A stretch of 64,000 nucleotides of DNA from Nymphaea colorata. Lineage: Eukaryota > Streptophyta > Magnoliopsida > Nymphaeales > Nymphaeaceae. This document shows, piece by piece, positions 50,047 to 61,999 of this stretch. Under the pieces are notes generated by a model, which did not search any database, was not told the origin of the DNA, and was given only the letters and a program-made list of their open reading frames with translations. Within the stretch, counting starts at the first letter, position 1, and each line of letters opens with the position of its first letter. A program made the position numbers and the translations under genes. The stretch lies in assembly GCF_008831285.2 (NCBI RefSeq), contig NC_045138.2, positions 29,607,934 through 29,671,933 on the forward strand, written 5' to 3'.

Positions 50047-53000
50047 ATCTCTAATTTGTAAGGTTAAATAGCTAAGCATGGTTAAATAAGTAGACAGAGC
50101 CAAAGGAGTTGGTATGATAGAGCGGGTTTTTGGGTATCTTGGAGGTATATATGTCAATAAATACAATAAATCCGATTTAAATTTGATCTGCCCCCACTGA
50201 AAAAATGGATATGGAAGAAGATTTGATATCCCGCTTAAGAATTCGGAGGATAAAAGAAATGACATCCATCGAATTCAGATTCAGATTTAAGTAAATATTG
50301 ACCGGATTCAGATTCAGATTACATATAGTTTTAAATAAATATCTTATATTTTTCTTCATCCAAATTCGAATATGAATTTAAATTTGAGTATATAAAAATC
50401 CAAAACAATAGATATGGTAAAGTATACATCTCTTTCAAATCTGATCCGAATGTTGGTCCCTCTTCAGGCAGGCGCCATAGATGTAAAACTTGAGAAGGTA
50501 TAAAGGGATTTTATAGCTGCTTCCAAGTGGGTTCAAGTTTGAGTTTCCTTCCAAACTGGTTTTAGGGATTTCAAATCTTCGCATGCCAGGGTTGGAAGCA
50601 AGCAATTTAAAATGGCATGCATATTTTGGACGTTGGAACTAAATTTGAATGCAAACAGTGGGAATTCAGCAAAAAATATTGATACATTTTCCATATCCAA
50701 GTTTGCGGATCCGATTCCAAGTCCAATTGAGCAATACACAATTATCTGGATTTGGTGCCAGTTATGATACAACTGCTCTCCGGATCCAATTTCCTGACTT
50801 CGCCATTCGTGGCATCAGATGTCACAATTAGATCTTGAACAACTACTACAAAGTCACAGAAAACTGAAGTTTTGGAGCATTATGACAAAGCGCTTGCCTG
50901 CATTTGAACAGCTTAGTTGACTGAACATTTTCCAGTTCTTTATACACTGCCCACTTGGCAGCTTAATTTGCTTCACAATCAAGCTCTTGACATCTCTAAC
51001 AGTACCCTTTGAATCTTGGTGTTTTATGCTGTTGGACTCAACATTCAACCATGTAGATGTGTTCATGATCAATATCTATCAGTATCCCTTGAGCATGTTG
51101 TTTCACAATGTAAAGATTTTGTTCCTTGAAGTCATGAACTGTTTGTTGATTTCCTGACCATATGGATATTGGGAATGTTGTTAAATCACATGCATCTTAG
51201 ACCCCAATGCAAAATCGATCTTAAAGATCACATTTACATGGTGAAAAATTGATTTGATGAAACAACCTAAGTGGCTGAACATTGAGGTCTTAAAGGGTAT
51301 ATGAACATAAGCTTGTTCATGTACCCTGCAGCTTGGGCTTCATCTCTTGTGCTGTCAGGCAGGTTGCCAGCAATCTGTTCTGCCACCATGGATGCTAAGA
51401 TAAAGCCTCTGATACATCTGAAAGAACACAAATGAAAAGGAGAGCTCAGGGTTTCTTTTTGAATTTTAACAGTTGAGCAACTTCTCTGCACAAGTTTGCT
51501 TTGGCTTCATTTGAGAATGGAAAATTTCCAGGCGTTACTTAAAATTGCGCCTCTCTTGATGAAAGATCATAGTGGTTCAAAGACCTTGCCAGTTAGCACA
51601 AGACAGTGACCACAGGGGCACTTTTCTATTGGACCAAGTTAGAAGAGAAATTGGGACTTCTTGGAAGAGCAGTTTCTAACCTAGTGTGTTCTAATTATGA
51701 TACTGATTATAAATGGGTTATTACATAGATGGTTGACTTGCTTCCTAACCTTTTTGAGGGCTGGAGCCAAAACTGCTAAGGGGCTGGTTGGAATCCGTCA
51801 TACTAAGGGTTTGAGCTCAGAAGTGGGTCGGGTTGTTACACACATACATAAAGAGAAGTACTTTCACAGTCAAAATTCCGCGGAACAGGCAATCAATACT
51901 CACCAGGTGTGCTAACCGATGAGATATTAGGGAGAATCAATCCTTGCTAAGATGGGGTTGCCAGCGTAAGTTGTCAGTTGATTTCACTTAATAAAAGCAT
52001 GAAATGAAAGACTGTTTAACAAATCCTTTTGAATCTATTCTTCGGTCAAAGAATTAGGATGGCTGCATTGGTATGACATATGGTACCCATATATCCACAC
52101 AAGGATTGGATTGAAACAAAGGAATTGTTTCTATCAAAAGTAAGCCAAGAAAAAAAGGACATCACCATAAAGAAAATTATCCTAGTCCTAGGCTCTTTCT
52201 CCCTCTATTTTTTTTGCCATATAGATCACTGTGCAAGAGCCGTGCCGAGTCTCGCCTCCATGAAAGAAGAATAGGTTCTCTTCCTCACATTCCCTAGAAG
52301 CTAGCAAAAGCCCTACCTTGTGCTGATTGCTTTGTTTTCTACCTTCCAAAAAGTCAAGGCTTGCCATCTTCTTTTTGCGAATATAATAACCATGTGCTCC
52401 CTTTTTGGACATTAATGGAAAATTTGATATCTTTCTTTGGTCCTTCGAGGTACCCAAGGTTGCTATGCCTATTCTACTGAAAGCATGCCCAGTCGATTGG
52501 TTTTTAGCAAAAGAAGTGTGAATGGAATTGTTGTTGGTAGACCTAAAATACCTTGTGCTTCATGATTTCACATGTTCGATTGATCAACTTGGAAGTATGA
52601 AAAAAATTTGGAACAATAATTTGAGGTTGATAGCTCCCCATTCTGTAATTTTGATATATATATGTATATATATATGCGTTTATCTTTAACTTATTAATTA
52701 TTATGTGTTCTAATGGAAAGTAATGGTTGATTTGGAAGGATATGATATGTTCTTGAGGTTCCCATCTAAGCCACAACATCTGCCTTTGCATAAAGTTGCA
52801 TCAAATTTTTTAAGTAGGTCTTTCAAATGGATGTCGAATTAAATCTTACCTAATGATGCCCGTTCACATTATATTCTACAACAAAATGCCAGTCTGCTTT
52901 CTTAAGCAAGAATATATATCAGTCCCATCTTAGACTTTTTACGAAAAGATTTTTGGATGTCATTTTGCTCTCGAAAAATTTACTGATTTCATTCATTCAG

Positions 53001-53270
53001 TTAGTTAATCTTATATCAGTCTGTAATAATCACGTTGAAGTCTTGGAGGGTGTTATCTTAATGGTATTAAAGAGTGTTGGATCGCTGGGGCTAAACAGAC
53101 CTCTTCTTTTTTTTCCACTCCATTCCATCTTCACTGCTTTCTCTTTCTAGTTTTCTCTCTCTTCTGTTCCTAACAACTTATGAGGGGCCTTATGAAATGG
53201 TTTCTATCTCTCTATCTGTCTCTCTTCTGCACGCGTGAGACAAGGGAAGAATCGTTTATTGACATTGGGG
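50043..53270. other. Spacer upstream of MFDR, no supported gene
   Basis: AT-rich DNA with repeated GATTCAGATT words near 50270-50330. Two minus-strand open stretches near 50.85-51.07 and 51.27-51.49 kb look slightly protein-like but match no family I recognise (see findings). A (TA) run broken by one G lies near 52654-52675. Confidence 0.5.
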
Positions 53271-53288
53271 CTTAGAGATTGTCCCCTG

Positions 53289-53431
53289 GAATATATAAAA
53301 CGAAGCAAAGTACTAATATAAAAAGAAGGAAAAAGCTGTGAAGAATATAAATGGCGCTGAACAACCACTCCCTCCCACTCTCATCATTCCAACCATGGTT
53401 AGATAAACCCCAGTTTGGCGCATCCAATTGA
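53289..53431 (+). promoter_or_regulatory. TATA-like motif followed by a 26-codon open frame
   Basis: TATATAAAAC lies near 53290, and an ATG at 53351 opens a 26-residue frame (MALNNHSLPL...) closing at 53431. The spacing of a TATA box to a start would be normal, but such short frames are common by chance and I recognise no family. Confidence 0.2.
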
Positions 53432-53678
53432 GATGAGCCACCCAATGAGCACGTTGGCCGACCTTCAGACGCAGTACCGCACTGGTACGTCTTTGGTACC
53501 ACGCTTTCAAATCAGACTGCTTTCAAATAACTCTCTCTCCCTCTCTTAACTGATGCCCCCACACGCTCCTTTGAGCATCTGCCCTCCTCCATTAATGGCT
53601 ACCATAATATTTTCATGAAGGCCACCAGTGACCCACCTTTCTGAGCGTGGATCAAGTGGTACCCCTAACCATGTTCAT

Positions 53679-53702
53679 CTCTCTCTCTCTCTCTCTCTCT
53701 CT
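53679..53702. repeat. (CT)n microsatellite
   Basis: About twelve CT units. Confidence 0.85.
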
Positions 53703-53875
53703 TGTTTGTTTATCGTCATCAATAGCTATTGATGACGTCCACCTCGAGCCCAACCAGATCAGGAATCCTCCAAGAAATTATGTCAGTGTTATAATAGAGT
53801 AAAGAATTAAGTGAATTACAAAAAGGTGTTTAGGGCATATCATGTGACTCACTACACTACAATGAAATTGCTAAG

Positions 53876-53990
53876 GGATTGGCACCTCCCTACATGTAAG
53901 ATGAACTACATATAAGATGAATGTTGGTAGGTGGTCAGCTTTTGTTTCGAACTCATGAAGCGTTAACTCTCTATACTATAAAAAGAGGGC
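53876..53990 (+). mobile_element. SINE-like fragment, second copy
   Basis: TTGGTAGGTGGTCAGCTTTTGTTTCGAACTCATG shares layout and many bases with the piece at 26.9 kb, including a B-box-like TTTCGAACTC. The A-box side is less clear. Confidence 0.3.
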
Positions 53991-53999
53991 TACTTATGT

Positions 54000-56980
54000 G
54001 TAGATTGAAGCAATGTGAGAGTGGTGGGACTCAAAGCAAACTTCCTATCCTATAGGGATGAGAGGTTGAATGAATATTTCGGCCTTAAGTTGGTTGATGA
54101 GTTTTTCCTACTTACCTAAAAGGAAATTGCTCAATAGAATGAAACATAAAGAATGTTTCAAAAAAGAGTAATTAACTTTGGGTAGTAACAAAAACATAAG
54201 TTTGATATATTTTTATTTTTCAGTTAACCCTTACTTTTGTGTACACATTCAAACTCAAATATGTGAATGCATTTTGGTAAAGAATATTGTGTTTTGGAAT
54301 ACATATTCCAATAACACCATATTTTTATTTCAGAAAATATAGTGGCATTAGATTTTTGATTTAGGAACATCGATGATTACACTATCGTTCATATAACAAG
54401 AATGTAGTGTTATTAAAACAAACGTTATAAGAAGATCACATAATAACTAATCTGCTTATCAAACACCTTATTAGTTCTCATAGACAAAGATTTCCAGTCA
54501 AAATTCGCTGGACCTTGATACCAGATCAATCACATAGCTACAGGCGATTGAAGGATTCAGAGATGAGGCTTAAGACAAACTGTTTAATAGAAAAAATTAT
54601 TAACAGAAGAGAGAGAGAGAGAGAGAGGGAGAACAAAACAGCTGAAAGCAGCATATGATAATGGCTTTCACTCATTATAATTAGCATGAAAACAAAACCA
54701 TAAGAATGATGACAGCATGTTAGGTGAAGTAGTTAAAAGCAATTGGTTCATTTGTTTAAAGCCTACGGATGATGTATGGCTTCTAGGATCCTCATGAAAT
54801 TAGGGAACGCAGTAAAAGAAGAAAGCATGTGCTTTCCATACATATTTATCTAACTATTTCTCCCAATCTCTTTAAACTATTCAACTATAGTACACTAACT
54901 TTACCGGAAATAAGGGCATGCCCAGTCTGTTAATTTATTTTATAAAAGAATGTGTTCATACAGATAGTGAAGCTTTTGCCAAGAAAGAAAAAGAAAATGA
55001 TGATGCAGGAAGGTTCTCGCTAGAGTGGTAGCTTTACCATCTTGGGATCAATCTTTTGTATCTTAGCTTCTACTCCATTTGCTCTAAATATATCTTAGTT
55101 TTGCAGATCGAGGATGATGGGGACAAGATCTGGAGCATCGATCCCTAAGAACTCGTGATCACAGAACTCTCTGTGGTGACTGGTGAGGGCGCTCCTTCCC
55201 CTACTGAATCATAGACGCCATTAAAGATTTAAAGCAGCAATCATGTTGCTTCGCTTCCAAGGCCGAACCATCGTGGTGTGAAGCGAGGGCCATCGCCTTG
55301 GGATCGATGAAATATTTATGTGGTACGGACACCAATGTTTGAGAACCGACGCTTATGATTCCCATCATTTTCTTATTATAACTTTGCCGTATTTTCTGGG
55401 GTTGTTTGTCTAATGATAAATAAGTGACCCCTGGTCAGGCCCGTACTGACGCCACCTTTGTCGTGGAAAAGTTTTGAGATCGGACCGATATTAATTATTA
55501 TGAGTCCGCCGTTTCTTCTTTTGCAGCAGTCGATCTTCATTGTGGTTGCATTTGGTTTATAAGTAAATTGGATTTCATGTGTATGCATGTTTTTAGTTGT
55601 TAAAGTTATTTACAGGGTTGTATATTTGATTTCATGAATGAAGATGATACCTGAAAAAGCTGATAATTTAGACCGAAATGTATTTTAGACCAGCTTGGGT
55701 TGGATGCATGTTGGTCTTGGATAAGAGAATTGACAATTCTCAGAGGTCGAAGCCATAGGGTTGTTTAGGGGCTTCGGCGGTCTTATGGTACACCTTGAAT
55801 AAGGAAACTGAATTCGCGTAAGAATAATTTGGGCAGCCCTAAGACGATGAGCAATGGGTTCAGTCTCATAGAAAAGTGGGTTGAAAGTAGGATTTTTTGC
55901 CTTTTTTTAGGGGGGGCGGGGTGCGGGGCGAACAATTGAGAGGCTTACTCACAAAGAAGCCAATATATTTTTTGAAAATTCTTACTTTATGAATGTTTTT
56001 GAGGAAAAGATACGATAATATTTTATTTTATTTTAATACAAGATGACTACAAGCAGATGCACATTCTTCACTTGTCTCATGGGAATAGTAACGCATGTGA
56101 TGCAAGATGAACAAATACATCTAAACACACTTCCTTTCGTTAGATTATGCATATAATGTACTAATTAAGTAAAGTTTGATATCAAAATCGCTCCTAATAT
56201 TTGGTGCACAACGTTTATTGTCAACTAGAGCATATGCCCAATTAGACTTAGAATATAAAGAATTGTCTGAGTTCGTGCTAATGAACTGTGTCGAGCTCAG
56301 ACCTAATAATTTATCAGATGATATTCTTAAATGGATTTGACATATTTACACCTCTTAACCTCCGAATGAGTGGAGTTTCCTACTGCCTGGCATCGGTCGA
56401 ATCCTCCATCCAACCTTTTATTCCTTTATGGTGCACCTTTTTAACCTCATCCAAACATTCTCAATTGCAAGTGCGGACCAGTAGTGATCGCCTATCACAA
56501 AAACGTTAGCAGTTTCGAATATCTTTAAAAATGTGATTTGGCGACTTGCTTGATGTGTTCTTGATCGTTGAACATCAAAAAGACTTTCTCTTCAGTGAGT
56601 AGGAAAGTATAGTGGTCCTCGGTGTCAAAAGGAGTAGGAGTTAAATTTTGGTTTATATATATTTTAAATATGATTAAGCCATCAAAATTAACATTAATCT
56701 GGATATGAATCTCCAGTTGAAAGAAATAACTGTAAGTTTAACCACTGCCAGCTCTGAATTATGTGGGCACCAAAAACATAAACATTCTTTCCTCTCAAAC
56801 ACCCCGTGTACTGAAAAGACTCTTATAATTGGGCAGAATGAAAAAGCAAAATGACCGGCATCATTTCTTCATACGATGGCAGACTTCTAATTGGAAAAAA
56901 AAAAAAACAGTGTCACAAGAGCATTCTCTAGAATCACTACTGTTTTTGGGAGAGTGGAGGTACACTTTAAAAGAGAACAG
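54000..56980. other. Spacer, no supported gene
   Basis: No exon chain or recognisable protein on either strand. A (GA)n run lies at 54608-54627 and a G-rich run near 55903-55930. Confidence 0.55.
54608..54627. repeat. (GA)n microsatellite
   Basis: About ten GA units. Confidence 0.85.
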
Positions 56981-56991
56981 TATGTGTGCAA

Positions 56992-57117
<126 letters not shown>

Positions 57118-57119
57118 GT

Positions 57120-59070
57120 ATTGAACCCTTATTTGCTGAACCTATAAGACATTATTTTAGCCACATATAATGTTGAGAGACAAACAAGAAAAAAATTTAT
57201 CAATTAATGTTATACAACTAAAACATTCCATCATTTTTTTTTATGTTTCTTTCAATCATCTATCTTAAAAAGATAGATGGTCAAGATGAATCTTTATGAT
57301 CTAACACAGAGCCAGAGGTCCCAAAATTGTCAGATGCTAGTTATTGCTAGATGAACAAATTAAATTAGAAACACGATGAACCGCTGCCGTGGCTACCGTT
57401 TTCTGACAATAGATTTTTAATCCTTCAAACACCTGACAACATCCGGGATTTGATGATTTGAACTCCTTTATATTTATATGTGTACGCAGGCATGTAGTTA
57501 TAAAGTAAGCGTGGACAGAGATTTAGATTTTGTTAGATTTGTGACATCATGGCATCTTCATGATGCGGGAGCGAGAGAGGAAGAGACGGAAGAAAAAGGA
57601 GGAGGAGAAGAGACAAGCAATAGAGACACGAGTAGTTTATGCGGATTTATTTTGTGTTCTTTTCTGTGTGGCAGCATTTGGACGGCCTCTAGTTAGCTGC
57701 CCTTCCAAACGAAAAGCAAATAAAAGACCAGAAAATTTTGCCTCATGCTTCTGCCACCGTTAAAAAGAAAAATTCTGAATTAAAAAACCTCAACTAGAAT
57801 ACCTACAGCCAGGAGAAAAGACAAGACATACACAGAGGGGCCCTCTGAACATCTGCGATCGGTCCCACACTTAAGGCCTCAGCTCTTGTTAGTCACCATG
57901 TCATCTAAAAGTTCCAGTTCTCAATTGAATTCCGTAAATTCACCTGGCCCTGCCAAGTCAGCAGTATGAGATGCTGATCAGCTTATGCATTGCTCGGAAA
58001 GCAAGTGGTATTTAGTCGGATGCTGAGTCAAGCAAAAAACAGTGCACTTGAAATGTCGGTGGTGCAAAGATGAAGCATATAAGTGCATCATGGTCATCAA
58101 TCCTTTTAAAATGTGCAAGTCTGTCAATGAAAATCGGTGGGTTCCCCATGCATAGCGTTTGAATGCGCACAAGGGTGCGGGTGGGTTAGGGTAATTTTTT
58201 CGATGGACGCATATGCTACGTCAACAACCGCGTAGAGTCACGCGGGGGTGAGCAAGTGAAAGATCGTCGTCAAGTAGGGTGATCGTCGGCCGCCTTACTT
58301 AATGACATATAGTCAACAACTGGCTTCGGCTAGGAATTTCCTACTAAAGAAAGCCTACTCTCACTCAGATTTTGTATGGAAGTAAATAGGTATTTGGAAA
58401 AATGACAGTGATTTGATAAGGCCTCATGGACACAGCTTGTCGATGGTCTGCTGTGGGATAATCCTAGGTAATGGTGTGCTGAGTGCCTAACATTCATCGT
58501 TTAGTCCATGGTCCCAAAAGTTTGTTAAAGGCTTGAGAAACCTTGGGCGCTGCACGGGCCAAATTGGTTGTGAATAAGCTTAAAAAGTAAAAAAATGATT
58601 TAAATAAATAAATAAATATAATTAATTAACTGTGGGCAGGAGCGAAAATGGGTGAAAATGGGTGAGGTCCTCACTGGACTAAAGCTAATTAAAAATCTGT
58701 CAATAAAAAAAAAGTTTCTGGCTTGGCCCTGTTTATGGGTTACCTGCCACCTTTCTTTTTTTTTCCTGTTTATGGGTTACCCGCCACCTTTTTTTTTTTT
58801 TTTTTGTGTGTTTCGTCCATAGGCATCTCTTTGATCGTTTCTCTCAAAAGTTAAATGTTCTTTTGTTAATTTACAAAAGCTTAGTAGTGATCTGTTGTTC
58901 ACCTTAAGTGATTGTTGTGACATCATAATAATATATAGGAATACATATATCATACATGAGGACCTACATGAATATAATGTCAACATCTGACATATGTATG
59001 TACTCCTAACCGACCTTCTCCAATGGGTAAGTTCTGGGAATATGTTCTAAAAGGAAAGATGTCTTCGAGA
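57120..59070. other. Spacer, no supported gene
   Basis: A small palindrome built on ATCTATCTT/AAGATAGAT lies near 57255-57285. A purine-rich stretch is near 57565-57620. A near-duplicated TTTATGGGTTACC(T/C)GCCACCTTT lies near 58731-58795. No gene is seen. Confidence 0.5.
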
Positions 59071-59080
59071 TTTCACCACC

Positions 59081-59090
59081 CTCTATATAA
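59081..59090 (+). promoter_or_regulatory. TATA-box-like motif
   Basis: CTATATAAG in a setting that looks like a plant core promoter. Only very short open frames follow (for example a 13-codon frame from about 59171), so no gene is assigned. Confidence 0.2.
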
Positions 59091-59560
59091 GTGTACCTGC
59101 TTCAAAGCAAAGAAAGCAGCCAATTATACGTAATTCATACACTTTGGAATATATCAACATCAGAGAACAATGATATGTGCTAAAGTGATGCCCACACTGG
59201 CGCCTACCTAGGTCATAAAGACCCAGAACCCTAAAGTAGGGAACCCACAGCTCACAAAGAAAAACCCTACCAAACTACCTGCATATACATGGAGCTCTCT
59301 TCAAACAAACTTTCAGTTCATATGCTGGAAGACCTTGCTTTTCTATTGCTTCTATGTATTAAAATATCATGACAATGTTCTTGTGTCATCGTGTCTTGTT
59401 GTGTCGTGTCGCTCACGTGTCCTTGCAGCATGGAGATGCCAACAACTCGGATTAACTCGATTGACATGTGATGTTTCCTGTTATGCTCCGACTATTTGGC
59501 TCGCCATTCCCCGTTAGGCTGCCACATAACCCTAACAACGGTCAAGGTCGGTACTAGCCA

Positions 59561-59733
59561 GGGGTGGAGCCAAGTTTTTTTTTTAAAAAAAATACCTAAA
59601 TAGATTTCAAAATTTCTACAGGGGTCATCAATTTTTTTGGAAACATTAAATGGTAAAACTTTATTTTACAGAATTTGAACAGGGTTCATGCCTTCATGGC
59701 CCCTGCCAGCCCTTTGGCTCTGCCCCTCGTTAA
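59561..59733. mobile_element. Small element with GGGGTGGAGCC inverted ends
   Basis: The left end AGGGGTGGAGCCAAG is matched by the right end TTTGGCTCTGCCCCT in reverse complement, about 13 of 15 bases. The element is about 170 bp and has an AT-rich interior. No target duplication is visible. Similar ends occur elsewhere in the window. Confidence 0.45.
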
Positions 59734-60187
59734 TTTAACCTATTTAAGCGTGCCATGTGTCAATTTTCAATTATTTTAAAAATGATTTTCTATACACTGA
59801 TTTATTTGCTTTTTTAGACAATGTTTTTTTTTTTTGTATTTTTTGTCGATTCATACAAAATTGGTTGGCACAAATTTACCAGATCAAATTCAAGACAGCT
59901 AAATTCTTTGGGGGTGGGGCCAGAGCTGGGCTCATGAAGGCTAATTTAAAAGTGACAAGACTCTGCAACTAAATCTAACCCACCTGCAACCATGGGTGCA
60001 ATAAGCTGACCCATTCCCATCACTCAAGTTGATTAGGGTCTTCACTTATTATTCTTGTTAACCTGTTTAAGGAAACAGCAGATCATGGGGGTTTGGTCCA
60101 ACAGATACAACTTAGTCCCATATCAAGGGAGCACCAATATGCATCTAAGAAGCGGGCCCTCGCGCCTTATGTGGCCAAGCCAACCCC

Positions 60188-60195
60188 TTTATAAG
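60188..60195 (+). promoter_or_regulatory. TATA-like motif in a possible solo-LTR or promoter
   Basis: TTTATAAG follows a segment with AGTCCCATATC, a word often seen near LTR starts and small-RNA-gene promoters, and is followed by a CT-rich leader. The 34-bp spacing needed for an snRNA promoter is not met. A retroelement LTR relic is the simplest reading. Confidence 0.2.
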
Positions 60196-60249
60196 TAGCC
60201 CTACCCCCTTCCCCTCTCTTTCTTACGCACGGTGTGTCGTGCAGACATA

Positions 60250-61200
60250 CATACACACACACATATATATATTTAATATGCATCTACATGTAAATTTGCA
60301 GGTGAACCCGAATTCTACACGAGTTTTACCAATATCAGCACCTTTTCGATGCGATACAGAGGCCGATATGATCCCCTCCAAAAAATCGACCGATACGAAG
60401 GCAGATGAGCTCGTGTTGGAACCGATACGGATCGATACATTATTAAAATATAATTGAAAAATTATTAACTTTTTTTTATCTTCTTAATGCCCATACTCTA
60501 CTGTTTAGGAATTGGGTACTAGACAGATTTTTTTTATTTTACAGCAGTGGTCGATCTTTGCTACAATAGTACAATCCTATATTTAAATGGAATCCAAGAG
60601 AATTTCTGCATCCAGTGCAAGAACACTTGGGAAAAAATCACGGAGAAGAAGAGCCAGAGGAAGTTGCTCGACATTAAAATACATAGTTTAGTCGTCACTG
60701 TCAGCTTAGTCCTTTCTCTTCTCCTTTTCTTTTTCACATGAGCGAACTGCAAAAAGCAAGCTCATATATTTAGTAACAGTAGTCATTATCTGTACCTCCT
60801 TGGGCAGCAGCAACTCCTCTGTCTTCAAGATACAATCAAAAGCGTCAAGATGCGCAAATTTTTTCCTTTCTTTCTACCTGGTTTTATGCTTTGTAGATGA
60901 GTCTTTGATAAAGGGAGGAAATTTTTCCAGGGTGTACTAGATAGTGAAATTTCACCTGCAGCTCTTACATCTAAGTACACTTGGGTTGAGTCTTTCTTGA
61001 AAAGTTTTCCCCCAGTTAATTACAGCGAAATAACAGAGTTATTTGGAGATCGTTTGGCAGCAGAAACACTTTCTGCGAGTTTAAAATGTTTCATGAAACT
61101 GCTTCAATTTCGTGCTTTCACTATCAAACGGCTCCTTAAAGCCACTAATGGAGCAAAAAATTTTGATTGGTGTGGGTACTAATTCAACATGTTTTATGCT
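60250..61200. other. Spacer, no supported gene
   Basis: Several short open frames but none with a recognisable product. Confidence 0.5.
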
Positions 61201-61206
61201 TTTAGG

Positions 61207-61209
<3 letters not shown>

Positions 61210-61248
<39 letters not shown>
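61210..61248. repeat. (TA)n microsatellite
   Basis: About nineteen TA units. Confidence 0.95.
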
Positions 61249-61252
<4 letters not shown>

Positions 61253-61781
61253 GATAAATAGTTAAGATTCTCACTTAAAAATAAAAAACTTTTCAAAAAC
61301 TGGTGTGAGCAACTGCCCCCACTAGACATCATGTGGCTCCCCCACTATAGTTAAAGCCCTTAAGGATGTGAGCGATAATAGAAGACTAGTCTTTAGTTTG
61401 ATTCTCGTGAGCACCAACCCCTTGCTTAAGCGGACACATACCTAAGAGAGCAGAGCAGCATATTGACAAATGAAAATTTTCTCAACTCAACGACTCCTTG
61501 CTTTCGAAAAGCAGCATAAAGTGTGCAAGGGGGGTACTAGCTACTTTGAGCATGCTTGTGACATAGGTCTAGAGATGCCCCCACGGTGGCCGGCTCATAG
61601 GTCCATAGCGTTGCTTTATTCCTTTCTAACTACCAATCTTCCGGTCCCTTGAGTTCATGATATATCACCTAAGTTAGGTTACATACAATACTCTTATAGC
61701 TAGCAATGACTTGTAACTCTATTTGCTCTTCGTACAAGGCAACTAGCATGTATGAGAAGAGCTACCTACAATAGTTTGGAT

Positions 61782-61957
61782 GGTGGCGGAGCCAGAAAAT
61801 TTTTAGCTGAAGGGCACTAGTTATAAAATTTTAAAGTTTTAAAAGGTACCAATTATATGTAAACAAGAATAATTATCTGTAAATATCAAAATAAGCATTT
61901 TTTGTTGGTACATATAATTGTAATTGCCCACACAGTGCCCCCACTTGCCTCTACCCC
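61782..61957. mobile_element. Small non-autonomous element with 10-bp target duplication
   Basis: A 176-bp AT-rich segment starting GGTGGCGGAGCCAG and ending CTTGCCTCTACCCC. It is flanked on both sides by TAGTTTGGAT (61772-61781 and 61958-61967). The direct repeats are exact and suggest a recent insertion. The inverted ends are weak. Confidence 0.5.
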
Positions 61958-61999
61958 TAGTTTGGATCCTTGGATCCCGTCATGCTTCCATTGATTGAG

